Assembly: GCF_010389155.1 (NCBI RefSeq)
Contig: NC_057763.1
Location: forward strand, 44,808,645 to 44,872,644
Length of the DNA: 64,000 bases
DNA from: Erigeron canadensis
Taxonomy: Eukaryota; Streptophyta; Magnoliopsida; Asterales; Asteraceae
Direction: 5' to 3'
Shown here: positions 47,438-61,100 of the stretch, piece by piece
Layout of the letters: each line of letters begins with the position of its first letter
How positions within the stretch are numbered: position 1 is the stretch's first letter
Made by a program: the position numbers and the translations under genes
The notes under the pieces: generated by a model
Told to the model about the DNA's origin: nothing
What the model saw: only the letters and a program-made list of their open reading frames with translations
The model's database searches: none

Positions 47438-50400
47438 ATGATGTCTTCTTCAAATTCATTGCCTTACTCTATCAAAGATATACAATATGATAACGCCAAA
47501 TTCCGTCAACGTTCCCTTTTAAAGGTTCTCTCTTTCCGATCTAATCATCATTTACATAATTCTTGTAATTTATATTTCAGATCAACTCTGTATATATGTA
47601 TGTATGTATGTATACGTGCTGTTGATACTTTTGTATATATAATTGTGGATTCAAGTGAGAACTTTTTGTTTGTTTGCAATAACTTTGATAAGCTGAAAAC
47701 ATTTAAAAATCACATGTTACTTGATCTGTATACATGTGAATATAATTAAAATCATTTCCTTTTCTTTTACTAAGTGAGGTAGCAGTTGAGGCAATATTCA
47801 AATTGAAGCGTCTTCATTCGTTTAATTCCGTTATTATAATCCGACGATATGCAGTCACTTGGTTTCGTGTTTAATTGGTTCTAACTGGTACCTTATCTGG
47901 GCAGGTTGTTTCGAATGGTCTTCTCACTAAAAGAGTGAGGCGTGAATGCACGTCTTGTAGTACAGGAAAGTTTCTTGCTTTATTAATGATCTTTGGTTTG
48001 ACGTATCTTGTGCTTACTCATGCAAGTCCCATTCACTCTATAACTAATGGTGTTGGGTCTGACGAAGGGGATAAGTCGATCATAAATGGTGGCATTGGAG
48101 TTAGACGGTTTTGGAGAAAACCGCCAAGGCTTCCTCCACGATTGTCACCTGATGAAGTAAATAGTAACAATAAATCTATGCATAATCTTGAACCTGAATG
48201 GATAGCTAGGCAAGAGGGTGTTAAGAAAGCATTTATCCATGCATGGTCAGGGTACAAAAAGTATGCAATGGGTTTTGATGAACTTATGCCGTTAAGTAAG
48301 AGAGGCGTCGATGGTTTGGGGGGACTAGGGGCTACTGTTGTGGATGCATTGGATACAGCTATGATAATGAGACTGGATGATGTTGCTTTTGAGGCCGGTT
48401 CTTGGATTGAAAAACATCTTCCTGAAAGAATTTCTAAAAAAGGTCAAGTTAATTTATTTGAAACCACCATACGTGTTGTTGGTGGCCTTTTGAGTGCCTA
48501 TCATTTAAGTGTGGTACAACAACAAGGAAATCATACATATAAGGGTCCCAACCCATCTGTTTACCTAGAAAATGCGAAGAACTTGGCTGATCGTCTTTTA
48601 ACGGCTTTCACTTCAAGTCCCACTGCGATTCCGTTCAGTGATGTTGTATTGCATGATAACACTGCACATGCTGCCCCTGATGGACTGAGCAGCACTTCAG
48701 AAGCTTCGACTTTGCAGCTTGAGTTCAATTATCTTAGTTTTCTTACTGGTGATCCGAAATACAGTGTTGAATCAATGAAGGTTCTAGAACATATGAAGAC
48801 TCTTCCGAAGGTTGAAGGTCTCGTTCCGATCTACATTAGGTAGTGTTTTTTTTTTTTTTCCAATTTGGAACCAACTCATAGATTGCAGGTTTTTTAAGTC
48901 TCTTTATTTGTTTAGAACCATTTCATATACCAATTTAAGTGTAGAAACCCATATCTGTATTGCACCAAGTCTGAAAATTTGGTTGATTGAGGAAATTAAG
49001 GGAAGTTTCTTAGCGATATTTGTCTCGAACTATTATATTAACAAAAATCAATGCATTTTGAACATGGGAATGGAAAAACGAGAGTGAGCTGGTGCTTGTA
49101 TTATATGATTTTTGTCATATAACTTCTTTTAAAGCCGGATTGATTATTGCCTCTGAACTTGAATAAATTTATTAAGTAGCCTGCTGTTACTGTGGTTAAT
49201 CTTACTAGTATGTTCTATGTATGTCAGCCCTTCTTCTGGCGACTTTTCTGGAGACAATATCAGACTAGGTTCCCGAGGAGACAGCTATTATGAATACCTT
49301 ATCAAAGTTTGGCTTCAGCAGAGAGAAAGTAATCGGAAGTATCTACATGAAATGTATGAGGAAGCAATGAAAGGTGTTAAGCATCTTCTTGTTCGGAAAT
49401 CTAAGCCAAATGGTCTGGTTTTTGTTGGGGAATTGCCTTCTGGAGTTGATGGTAGCTTTAGTCCCAAAATGGATCATTTGGTAAGTTGTATATTGTCTTC
49501 ATTGTCACTTTTTCGTATTCAAACCTTGTCCAAAGCCCAAAACATATGAACTTGTTCAAATAAAAGTGTGTAATTAAGCTTTTCTTGAAGAATTGTCTTC
49601 AATCCTCTTAATATCTATGGGTTCTGCAAAACCGAGGTAATTAAGGTCATCTTGAACTTAGATGAATGTGTCATAATAATAGTCTCAAATCTGCAGGTCT
49701 GCTTCTTGCCTGGGACTCTTGCACTTGGAGCCACCAAAGGCATTACCAAGGCGAAGGCCATGGAGAAGAATTTGCTCACTTTTGACGATCTTGAAAACCT
49801 GAAGCTGGCAGAAGATCTTGCTAAAACATGCTTTGAGATGTATGCTGTGACATCTACTGGGTTGGCTCCAGAGATTGCTTATTTCAATTCTGAGGTTAGC
49901 TGTGATATATCTATTATGTTTATTTATCTCTGCGATTGTTTATTATGTGTATTTTAAGGTTCTGATGTCTTAAATACAAATAAGTCTGTATATATGAAAC
50001 TAATTTCTATTTCGGCATCTCCTTAAATTAGGGCTATTCTGAGGATGGTCTTGATGGAGGAAACAAGACTTCAGAGTATATACATGACATTGTTATTAAA
50101 CATGCTGATCGTCACAACCTTTTGCGCCCTGAAACTGTTGAATCATTATTAATCCTATACCGTATTACAGAAGATTCAAAGTATGTTTTAACTCATTTGT
50201 GGGTTATAATTATAAGTTAAATTAAATTCTCACTGGTTTTAAAACTTGTTAATATCATCGGGATTTCTCATTAACTTCTTGAGGATTGCATATGCAGATA
50301 TCGTGAATGGGGTTGGTCAATCTTTGAGGCTTTTGAGAAGTACACAAAGGTTGATTCCGGTGGTTATAGTTCTCTGGATGATGTAACTGAGATTCCTCCT

Positions 50401-50556
50401 CGTCGAAGAGACAAGATGGAGACTTTTTTCTTGGGTGAAACCCTCAAGTATTTATATTTGTTATTTGGTGACAGTAATGTTATTCCGTTGACGGAGTTTG
50501 TCTTTAACACAGAAGCTCATCCTATTCCCATCCTGACAACAAACAAAAAGGAATGA
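47438..50556 (+). CDS. MNS3: Class I alpha-1,2-mannosidase, MNS3 type (GH47)
   Basis: Six exons: 47438-47524, 47905-48839, 49228-49480, 49697-49894, 50032-50180 and 50298-50556, total 626 residues, close to known MNS3. It trims mannose from oligomannose N-glycans early in the secretory pathway (ER/cis-Golgi). It is a type II membrane protein: short cytosolic N-terminus with [17 protein letters not shown], one membrane span at about residues 51-67, a stem with [13 protein letters not shown], then the GH47 domain. GH47 hallmarks seen are [57 protein letters not shown] and the C-terminal FNTEAHP, whose Thr binds the catalytic calcium. Two Met codons open the frame; the second (47441) fits the family start better. 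Its end faces the K+ channel gene, with 476 bp between the two stops. Confidence 0.95.
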
Positions 50557-51032
50557 TTCTTTTTCAGTGCCAGAGAAGTCATTTACATTATAAATAGAAC
50601 CTGGATCACCAAGAGTATTCAGGTGTGTGAAATACTGATCTAGATGTACAAGGATTCAGTTCTTGAAGTGAAGGATGTATACTGATACTCAAGTACACAA
50701 ACAGTTTGACCTGCTTATATGTGAACCTAAGGAACCCTATGTCACATTTTTCCTGTCTTCAAATATGTATTACCATCAGGTTGATGTAGTTGTAAGGGAT
50801 GCTTATTTGTTATTTAGTTGCTTAGTGAAAAAGTTGATATAACTACTTTTGTTGTAACTGCTCTTGAAGCAATGATGAGTTAAGATTATGGTCTCGGATA
50901 TAGTTAGTGTCAAGAGCCAATCAGCATGATCAATTTATCAAACTTAGTTAGATTTTCATTAAATAGAGACTTGTTGAAGCTACAGCTAACTCGTAATTTC
51001 TATTATATTGATTGATTCCCATACGCTCTAGG

Positions 51033-54000
51033 TTACATTGTATTGTAGTCCCTACTTTCACAATCATTTGGAAGGAAAAACAAGTGGTCACCATCTCGGA
51101 TGACACTCAAATCATCTACTTCTGCATTCTCCGAGTTTACCACTTTCGCAAAATTGTTCCTGCCAAACTTTTGACCTGCAGTTGCACAAGGTCCAGGGTG
51201 ATGAAGAGGAATTATCATATGAAAGCAGTAGAGGTTCACATCAAGTTGTTTTGATTTTTCAGTTTTGGGTTCATGTTTACTGTCAGTTAAACGTGTTATG
51301 GTTGATTTTATTGAGGAACATGTCTTGCAGGTATATGTGGTTCAAATAGAGCTTACCTGCAAAGATCAGTAATTCTTCTAATGACTCTGGTAGGACTATG
51401 AGCTTTGGAAGCTGCCTCTCTGATGAACTGTTTGGGAAGTTTCTGTGAATGGTGACCCTCTTTTTAAGCTTCTTCATATTTCCATCCGGATGACTGATCA
51501 AATTGGTGAATGAGGCGGAACAACAAGGATCTTTGTTTGGTGTTGGTAAGTGCCTACTTGACTGTGTACTATTTGTTGGTTCTTGCTCAATTAAATCTAT
51601 TTTGTGTTCCATAGTCTTATTTTCATGACCTAATAGAAGGTCATATATGCTTTTGTCTCCTTGCTGTTTAGCTAAAGATTTTGGTGTGCACCCTCTTGCA
51701 TCTGCTTTGTTTATGTTTGCTCCACCCTCTAGTAGAAATTTTACCATTTCTAAATGGCCTTTTGTTACTGCGACATGAAGTGCAGTTTGGCCATCTTCAG
51801 CTGGTAAATTGACATTCATTTCATTCTTTTTTGATATAGAATTATTGATCTGCTCTTGTTGCTCTATAGTTTCTGAATTAAGATAATCTACATCACTTGG
51901 CTCCCATGTAACCTGATCTGCCTTGGGATATGTATGTAAATCAGTAGAAGAAATCTCCATAGTTGACTCTCCATGAGATCCAACTCGGTTGTTTCGTTGA
52001 CTTGCATGTCCAAAGTTTTCCAGGCCTTTTAGTTTCTGCAAATGGATAAACACAGGTGTGCCATTATTTCTTAGATCATAGGGGTATCAGACTTTTGAGT
52101 TTTGATTACAAGTGGCCAACCATGTTACTTATGAACAGGTCGAAATGGCTAATTTCTGATCTCTAATTGGTCAAATGGGTCAGATAAACCAGTTAGCTAA
52201 TATAAGAATGAGTCAAATGGGTCAAAAGTGACCTGAAATGTAGTGTTATCTTGAGGATCATTATAGTAATATATATTGTGGTTATACTTTCTTGATTAGC
52301 GGTTAAATGAAAAATAAGACAAAAAGCGTTTCTAGATCAAACCACCCCAAACGTTTGGGCCTATACTATAATAGACCCTTTCAATCCACCCTTACCAATC
52401 CCGCCCATGCAGCAATATGTTTCTTCGAATGGTAGGTGCATAGGAAATACATACCATGTAAAAATTGTTCATGATGATAAATCCATCTTGTGTATTTGTG
52501 TGAATAATCCGGAGTAGGGCAGAACCATCCATTCGCAATATCTGAGAAATCTCAGTTGTTTGAAATGTGAATGGCTGAGGTGTGTTGTATAAAACTCCTG
52601 TTTCTCCAAACATTTCTTCTGGCACAACCTTTCCGATGATCTGCAAGTTAACGTTTCAGAAGTAAGATTGTTTTCTTGCTTTCCTAATGGTTGCCTATGA
52701 ACAATTAATACCTGATCCTGTCCATCTTTATGTGCAATTATATCCTGCCATTGGAAAATAAATTATGTAATTCACATTTTTTAATTTAGTAGAACTTAAA
52801 TGCAACGCAATTTGTATTAAGTTCACTTACCACTGCTCCAGTAACCAATATGTACAGATTTGCTGGAATCTCGTTCTGTAGAATCACAACTTCCTTTGGT
52901 GGAAAGTATTCTGCTTCCATTTCCGAAACCTTAATAATATAGCACACTACGTTATTAACGGTGATCAATCTACATGACATGATTAATGAACGTCATTCAT
53001 ATATTTGTTTAAAATCATCCGTTTGCCTTTAGTCAAAGAGGCTTGTGGAGTTAATCTGTAAGCAGAAATAATATTACCAGCTGGAAAAGGCACTCGTTGG
53101 AAATGCCATGAAACAAATGGACATTTTGCACAATTGGGTAAAAGAGATGGCGTGAAATGCTTGCACGGATGGCTTTTGGCAGACAATTTAAGGTATCTTG
53201 TTGTTTTAACCCCTCTGTTCTGTAATCTAGACAGATGTGAGACAATATCTGATCTTTTATCTGTGGAGGAAGTTGATTCCTTTTTGCAAATTCTGATGCA
53301 GCAGCGACTTTGTCCCTCTATTAACACCAAAAACATTGTCATGGTTATTGAATTCACAAGTTTATACATCGTTCTTGTATTAAGTGAAGTATCTCTTACT
53401 ATTGGTTTGTCTCAAGTGTAGTATCTCTTAACATAAGTTTTATGTATAATATGTGAGTTGTTGGCTTACTAAAACAAAATGTATTTTGAAACAAAAAGTT
53501 GCATAAGCCAAGGGGGACGTAGAATCTTGCAAGGGTGTGCGTAATCTGGGCCAAATCAAGTAACCAGGCAAAAGAAGTTATTTTCTTTGCTTGGGAGTAT
53601 CTATTCTGCTGGCTGTTTTGATAATTTTGAAACTAGGTGATGTTTCTGGTCTGAAGCTAGAAAGCTGCCATTTTAGCCCAACTGAACTGTATATATGATA
53701 ACAGTTTGTTTTAACTAATTATTTAGATTTTAGGTGTGGCATAATGGTTTGCTCATGTTGTGTATATTCAAAAAGGAAATAGTTGGGTAATTGGATGGGA
53801 ATCCCCTGATCCCATGTACCATTTGGTACCCACTAATCCACCAGCTAGGCTAGTGTTCAGGTGAATCTCAACCACTTAATAATCCCCTGATTATCTTAAG
53901 TTTGCTTTTGGCAAGACTCGAACCCAGGACCTCTCCTGGAAAGTGGCGACTTGTGGCCACTAGGCTATTACCTAGTGGTTAAAAAAAAATAAAAAATAAA

Positions 54001-56070
54001 ATCTGCCCAGATCTTTACGTGTTTCCATCCCCAATATCAATTTTGGCGGAAACTATAATATCTGCTCAGCGCAACTTCTTATGTGTGGTGTTACAACGTG
54101 AAACCAGGCTTATCAGTTTTACTGACATTTTACTGTGTAAACAGACAAAGTTGATATACTTCTGGATTTTAAGCATGCTGATAGTCTCACATGCTGCTAT
54201 ACAGGTTTAAATTTGTCTATATGAATTCAGTGTTCATCTTATGATCTCTTTTCTTAATATAGGCATTGTTACCTCTTAATTGGCATATATGAAAGACTTG
54301 CACTTAATTATAATTCTTTAATAAATATGAACTGAAGAAGATAAAAGGAAGAAAACTACTGGTGAGATGACGTACAAATTCTCTGGTGTGTCCAGTCCAA
54401 TGGACAACAAGATTGGTCATATTCCCGATGAGGTAAGCTGTCAATCCCAAGTTGAATAGCATATAGCAGATATCAAACACCATCTCTCTTGCATTCTCAG
54501 CATGGAAGTCTCCGTAACCAGTAGTTGTCAGAGTCACAATTGACCAATACAGTGCTGTTATGTATCTGTTCCAGATGCTCTCGCTTTTAAAGTCCGGATA
54601 AACTGCACCTATCCAAGTTTTGTTTGGGTCTGGATATCTATCAGCTATCAAGTAGTTAAAGCATCCCGCACAGTGTACTGCAAAGAGAGTCACCTAAAGT
54701 TCCAAATGGAGGTAAGCTAAAGATATTTTATGAATGGATTAAATTGCTCGTGTTTTCATAATATGCTCTGGTGATGTGTTTCTATCTGCAACTGAAAAGT
54801 GATTATGCAATGTTCAATTCAAAATCGTACATGACACTTTGTTAGATGTTTTAATGTGCTTCATATGATGTTGTAACATTAATTGGATTTCGAATTTTTA
54901 GGAAAATATACTTTTTTTAAAAGTTAATAGGTGCAATGATTATAAAAAAGGCGGTTGTTGTGACATCTGGAGAGATGTTTGTTATATGTGAGGTAAAAGT
55001 CATTCAGATTAGGCTAAATGGGGTAAAAATAAAGTAATCTTATTTTACCCTTGGGTAATGAACATATTGTTTGGTAACTAGATAATTGAAAGCGTGATTT
55101 GCTAATTAAAACTAAAACCTGATTTTTGTGACTTCTAGTTTGTTTCAAAATAAAAACTCAAGTACTTCCTAAAAAGGTTTAGTGTCTTACCGACATGAGC
55201 TTTGTACATCGTATCCAGAAATAGTTGAACCTGATGTCCTTCTCAAGCCTGAATAGTAGTATAGGATTTTGTCACTTAGTGTATTTTTAGTAGCATTCAT
55301 TACATCTTCATTATCCATAATTTGGAAGATTATTATGTTCTAAATTTGGGATATACCTCGCAAATAGGGAGCTAACTCTTCTAAGACGCCATAATCTAAG
55401 CATGCTTAGTACTTTGAATCCAAGTTCACTTTTCTTATCTGTGCAGAGAAGGCTTAGTGATCTGAATGGCACAGTCGAGCTGACATCAAATATAAACCAG
55501 GTTGATAGGTACCTGTTACAATGCAACATTTTTATTATCAGTGATTTATGCATCTAAATTTGAAGTTTCCTTGTATTGCTGTGTGCTGCTGACCTCACTG
55601 CTATTTTCTTGTGATCATCGATAAGAACATATGATTGACTATCGAGATATGCCACAAAGAAGGTTAGAATGATATCAATGGCAAAGAAGCCATTGACAAT
55701 GTTGTCAAAGATACGTAGGGCTCCTTCCTTATCATCAAGAAATGCAAAGTCAAATGGTGAAATCCAGGCTGAGTAAATTACCAAAATAACTAGAAACATC
55801 TCCCATGCCCTGAAGAAGAAAAGGATATCAGTGTTGTGAAGACACGCCTTACCATGCAAAAGTGATTAGATCAAAGTTATTGATGGCTCACCTGTAACGT
55901 CTGTCAAAAGGACAGATTGTGTATTTTCTTGGTGTAGCCGACCGGTTAAAATTGGCTCCTAGAGATGGGAGGAGATCACTGGAGAAGAAACCACTATGGG
56001 TATGTTTTCCTGTTTGACAGTCCTTGAAGCAAAAGCATCTTAAAAAGTTATTGGTGTTGGAAAACGACAT
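51033..56070 (-). CDS. KAT1: Shaker-type inward-rectifying K+ channel, KAT1/KAT2-like
   Basis: Eleven exons: 55892-56070, 55594-55809, 55357-55512, 55191-55248, 54376-54693, 53078-53317, 52831-52929, 52712-52744, 52455-52640, 51357-52035 and 51033-51175. They encode 768 residues. It is a plasma-membrane channel for K+ uptake, in family members mostly in guard cells and phloem. S1 starts near residue 61 ([16 protein letters not shown]). The S4 voltage sensor reads [23 protein letters not shown]. The pore filter TTTGYGD lies at about 259-265, the same place as in KAT1. A cyclic-nucleotide-binding-like domain covers about 375-490. An ankyrin unit ([22 protein letters not shown]) begins near 576, and a KHA domain with [14 protein letters not shown] ends the protein. 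At 768 residues it is longer than Arabidopsis KAT1 (about 677). KAT1 versus KAT2 cannot be settled. Confidence 0.93.
53765..53982 (-). mobile_element. tRNA-derived SINE in KAT intron 5
   Basis: On the minus strand an A box TAGCCTAGTGG (53957-53967) and a B box GGTTCGAGTCT (53914-53924) are spaced as in pol III promoters. About 140 bp of unrelated body (CTTAAGATAATCAGGGGATT and onward) follows. It sits in the 1.06-kb intron between exons 5 and 6, same strand as the gene. Ends and target duplication are unclear. Confidence 0.7.
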
Positions 56071-56960
56071 TTTGTAGTAAACTAGTTACAGAGAGAGGGT
56101 GGTGGCATGATGGTCATGAAGGTTAAAACTTAAAAAAGATAGCGAGGAGTTTATATACTACAGGTATGGTGGCTGGTGAAATCACAAGGTTTTCATGGGG
56201 TATTCCACTTTTCGTTATTACGTGGGTGGCTTGTCATGAAAAAAGGAAGAAGATAATTAAAAGTGGTGGACAATATGCAGTTGAGAAAATGGTCCTAGGA
56301 TTGGTGTGGGGGTATGTGAGAATAGCACATAAGAAATGGGGTGATTTCATGTCAAATTCTATATATGGACCAGACAAGAGGCTGTAAGCGTTGTGAGATA
56401 AAAGCTTCATGGGCCAATGGAATCTGTCTTCTTGGTAGAAATGACATTCTTGGCTTCAAACAAAGATGCCTCTCTAATCTCACTCTCCAAAAGGTGGTAA
56501 CTTTGAGTCAAATCCACAATCCTCGAATATGCAATACTCCGATTACCATCTCTTTTCATTTTTTTTTAACCATATTTTGTTTTCTAATATACGTTAATTG
56601 TGATGCGTGGTGTCATCTCTCGATTTGATTCCGGTCCAATATGTGTATTTTTAACCCATATGTCCATTTTACAGACCCAAAAAGCACAAACATTTGGTCT
56701 TTAATTTGGTGTTTGCATCTAAATAGTGAAGTTAGAAAGTTCTAAGATTGGTTAGACTAGACACCATGAGACCCAGGCAATGGGATTGGACCCTTGGTGC
56801 ATTAGTGGTCTTTTTTTTGTGATAGGTGCGTAAATACCAGACTTCTGGGCATCTAATTGTACAAATCCACCAACCTGCACCTGCATGTGCTTAGATACTT
56901 AAAATTTAATACTTTTTAGTCAACATTTTAAAATTATTTTAAGGCTCACATTTGTATGCA
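56071..56960. other. 5' flank of the KAT gene
   Basis: The likely leader and promoter of the channel on the minus strand. Short open frames here (for example 56166-56387 plus) match no known family. The 56826-56960 part is related to the repeat at 46395-46440. Confidence 0.45.
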
Positions 56961-56967
56961 GATGCTA

Positions 56968-57155
56968 ACATGGTACCACTACCCGCGCAATGCATCGGTG
57001 ACGGATGGTGGTGATGGTGGTGGCGGTGTCAAATGGTGCAGAGGTAGTAGAGATATTTTATAATATAAAGGTAAATGGTGTAATATTTTACAGTATCAAG
57101 GGTTGGTGGTGATTCAATTTATTAAGGAAACCCTTTGAAATAACGTTTTGGTTAA
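56968..57155 (-). mobile_element. Truncated Helitron, second family
   Basis: On the minus strand it ends with GATGCATTGCGCGGGTAGTGGTACCAT, the same type of hairpin-plus-spacer seen in the copies at 57543, 57865 and 61582. It is preceded by a GGTGGTGATGG-rich (plus) segment and ATATTTTATAATAT. The 5' part is missing. Confidence 0.5.
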
Positions 57156-57542
57156 ACAAATGTCAGTTCACCAAGCCAGTTTTGTGCTCATGGCACATAT
57201 GTTTGCTGGCCAGTGTTTTGAAGGGTTAACCTCCAACTCTGCAAGTTTGAGGTCCATACCCACGATATATATCAATTTGAGGGTATTTTGAAACCAACAA
57301 CCAGATTCAACCATTAACCAGGACGACGTATTACGTTGATGTCGGTAATCCTAAATAAGTCATAAACATGTTATTTAAAAACGCATATTAGACAATCCAA
57401 CAATGCAAATGAATGAATCAGATCATTAATTGTTGTGATGTGAAGCATACAACCACAATGTATCCCACATTTACATATATTTTATGTTATGTTATATTAC
57501 GTAATTAAACATATGCACGTGTATTGTTTTAAAGAAATGAGC

Positions 57543-57864
57543 ATGGTACCCGTGTAATATGACGGTGGTGTTAGGGACAGCGATTTAGTGGTGGTGGGTG
57601 ACGGTGTTATTGGTGGCGGTGTCAAGTTGTATAGGTTGATGTAAATGTGATAGTAGAATATTTAAAAAGATAAGAACTAAAAGTGTTAATTATTAAAATA
57701 AGGGTTTAGGCTGTAAATTAATTCATTAAGGATAAATTTGGTAGTTTGTGAAAACACTTTTCATATTGGGTGTTTATTAAGGGCAATTTAGTACTTTCGT
57801 ATGTAACATTTGAGTAAACTTTCTATTTGTAAGGGGTATATAATTTTTATAAAGGAGTACGAGT
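57543..57864 (-). mobile_element. Non-autonomous Helitron, tandem copy 1
   Basis: About 320 bp aligning along its whole length with 57865-58194. Shared blocks include GTGGTGGGTGACGGTG, TGATGTAAA, TGTAAATTA.TTCATTAAGGA.AAATTTGGTA and GTGTTTATTAA. The plus-strand left end TGGTACCCGTGTAATA is the reverse complement of a Helitron 3' hairpin. It directly abuts the next copy. Confidence 0.6.
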
Positions 57865-58194
57865 ATGGTATCCGCGTAATGCGGCAGTGGTTACAGCGAC
57901 GGCGGTTTAGTGGTGTTGGTGACGAGTGGTGATGACATCGACAATTGGTGTGTTGAGTGGTATAAGTTGATGTAAAGATAATAGTGGAAATATTTTATAA
58001 GATAAAAACTTAGAATGTAAATTAGCAAGATAAGAGTTTAGAATGTAAATTAGTTCATTAAGGACAAATTTGGTAATTTCTAATAATCTTTCCCATAAGG
58101 GTGTTTATTAAAAGCAATTTTGTATTTTCATATGTAACTATTGTGTAACACTTTTTATTTTTAGAGGTGGATAATCTTTATATAGGAGTATAGA
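57865..58194 (-). mobile_element. Non-autonomous Helitron, tandem copy 2
   Basis: Read on the minus strand it begins TCTATACTCCTATATAAAG at 58194, closely matching the TC start of plant ATREP-type Helitrons. It ends with hairpin CCGCATTACGCGG and a spacer near 57865, where copy 1 begins. It has no coding capacity. Confidence 0.65.
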
Positions 58195-61100
58195 TATACT
58201 CGTTTTTGCTTAGATGTTGGACCATCTTTGACATCATTCAAAGAGTGATCGAATTTGTAGGGGTGTTAGTAATGTACCGTCTTTTCTTTCCTTTTTCTTT
58301 CTTCAACATACCGTATTATCTATATACGTATTACTCTTAGGCCCTGTTCGACGGATGGTTAATTCGTTTCAATATGCAGTGTTGTCGTGACAAATTATAA
58401 AAGATTTAATTAAACTAAAGATATATTGGATATAAAGTATAATAAGATATAAAATGTAATATAGAATATAATGCAGTATAACGTATTAGGTTAAAAATAG
58501 ATATAGATAAATAAGAATGAAACTATAGGGAAGAGAGAGGCAGGGAAATTAATAAGTGCGCATAACCTTCTCCATTCTCTGGTTTTAGTATATATTGAGA
58601 TTAATTGAGGTATATGTATGCGTATGTATTATTTTACCGAATACATATTATATTACTCTTTCCGTTTTAGGCATATATTTGGTGTCGGTGATTTTAGTGT
58701 CATTAGGCCATTGATTATGATTATTTGAGATGATGAGAATTCAAAGTTAAGTTTAAATACTCGTACTAGCTAGCAAATGATGCGTGCACGCTCATTTGAG
58801 CTAATAGATTTCACGTAGTATAGCCAGGGCCAGGGGTCATGAGGTAACACCTTTGGTTGGGGTCTATTATTTTCACTGTAAAATTCATAATGTCTCTCTA
58901 TTTTTATTTAATTTTTTTTAAAAAAAACTAATTATAATAGATTTTGAGAATTCGAAAAACTGATTTAATATATACAAGAGTATAATATAATTACGGTCTC
59001 TTGTTGTGTAGGCGAACGATAAAGATTGATACTAAGATATAACAATGTGCATCATCTATTTGCTAAAAGTTTTTGAGCATAAAAGGGGTACGAAATCCAT
59101 ACATTAGACACTTAAAAGGGTATAGGTTTAAGTAGTAGTGATGCATCACATGATGATATACTAAACAATCCTTAACTTATGATTTATAAAAAGTCAATCT
59201 CGACCATTAAAATGAGCACACCAAAAGCATAGTTTAATCAATATATAGTGAGTTTTAAGATTGAAAGGAATACATTCTTGGAGAATTGGGGTCTCCGGAA
59301 TATAGGGTGTCAAAGGGAACTTGGCGTAGAGAAGAAAAGGAAGAAATTGTTTGGAAGCTTTCAGTGCATGCATCCATTCAACTGAGAATCGAACCCAAAA
59401 AGAAGGATGTGATTTGCTCTTGGCTACACACCCTTCCCACTTAATTTTGTGCTTATCAACTTCAAGTCTCCCTATTTTATCAGTTTTATTTGCAATTTTG
59501 TTAGAAATGATAAATGATTCTCAGAACTTTTTGAAAAACACAAGAAGTCTCTTAAACCTTGTTTGCGTTCTGAAACGATGCTAATCAGGTTACTATCTAT
59601 AAGTTTTCTGAAGAAGTGGTCACACAATATGATAACGCACAAACACAGCGTGTATGATTGCGTTGTTGTGTGTTGTACCTTTGTGTCGTTCGATCTAGAA
59701 GGTTTGGGGAGGGGGCCGACTGTTCAAGGGATAATGGCGGATGAGGGCTTTGAGGGGTATGTCTCTCTGTGTACTTTGTACAATTGTTTGCATACAAATT
59801 AACTTCTAAGTTATATTAGAGTACAATGTTGTAAATTAATCAAACTTGTAACGACATATTAATTTCTAGCTCAACTAGTTGCTTGGTTCATCAGAGTTGT
59901 TTTCTACGAGTAATAATTAACCATAAGTTTTCAATTACGGTAACTATTAGACACACTTTTCTCTTATTTTATAACTTTCTGAAAGAAGAAAAAGAAAAAG
60001 AAAAGTCCAGACTATAATAATCAATTAGAAGGTACCTCGGATAATAATCGATCATATAGCTAGTAGGGACTTGGCCCTAATGGATCCTTAACTAATTTAA
60101 TTTTTGTAGGCATGATACTTAAATGCGTGTCATGCTGTCCCTTATAGAGTTATAGGCCCATTTTCAATTTTATCTCAATCATTCCAAATTTCAGTACAAG
60201 CTATTCCTAGAACACTCCTTATTTGTCTTTTGATCAAGCTAAGGCGGAGGTAATTAAGATTTAATATCAAGATAAACAAAAAATAAAAAATCATGTTGAA
60301 TTTGACCTCTGAAATAAAAACTTATATTAAAACTACGACTCGTTTTAGTTAGAAGAAGCCGAACACCTTTTAGTCCTCTATTAGCTATGTCTTTGGATCC
60401 TAAGACATCTTTCTTCACATGTAATCCTACAAATGTTAATTTGTACGATATATTTGTTGATTGGAATTTACAATTCATATTCATCATACAAGTTTACTGG
60501 TTCTTCATACAATGTCTTCTTAATTGTAAATGTTCTCTCTTCGATTCGTAGTTCATTGCATGTCTACTGGCCGGATCAGCAAAGATTAATCTAACTCAAA
60601 ATAATAATATTTTCTACATATATATATATATGTGTGTGTGAATGCGAGTATGTATATGTGAGTGCATATTTTATAGGTTTATGACCACAACAAAATTTGA
60701 TACGAACCCTAAATATTTGAACCTACATTGTAAGACGCGCCACTAGTTAATACTTTATTAGGTTATAATAAAAATTGCTGTTAAATTTCATTGTCAATTT
60801 TTTATTTCTAAATACATAACTTTTTTTTAACAATCGGTCGATCGGTATTTAATATCAAGACATCTTACCGTATAATGATGAAACCTTGTATGTAAAACCA
60901 TTAATTATAACATCCCTTATCATTGTCTTACGATATCTAGTCACATTATCGTGGTTTTTAATATCATGAAAGTTTCTGCAATGATATCAATTTTGGTATA
61001 CGAACATTATGATAATTACGGACTTATTATAATATACCTTTCTTTCAAGTAAAACCAAAATCTAAATTTTGTGATAGTGATCATATTAACACATCAAATT

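Noticed and set aside
46980..47459. 159-codon minus-strand frame upstream of MNS3
   Set aside because: It overlaps the MNS3 leader and TA repeats, is full of Ile/Tyr low-complexity sequence, and matches no family.
59351..59802. Overlapping open frames of 77-79 codons on the plus strand and one on the minus strand
   Set aside because: No family resemblance, no promoter or splice context, and low-complexity sequence; chance frames.
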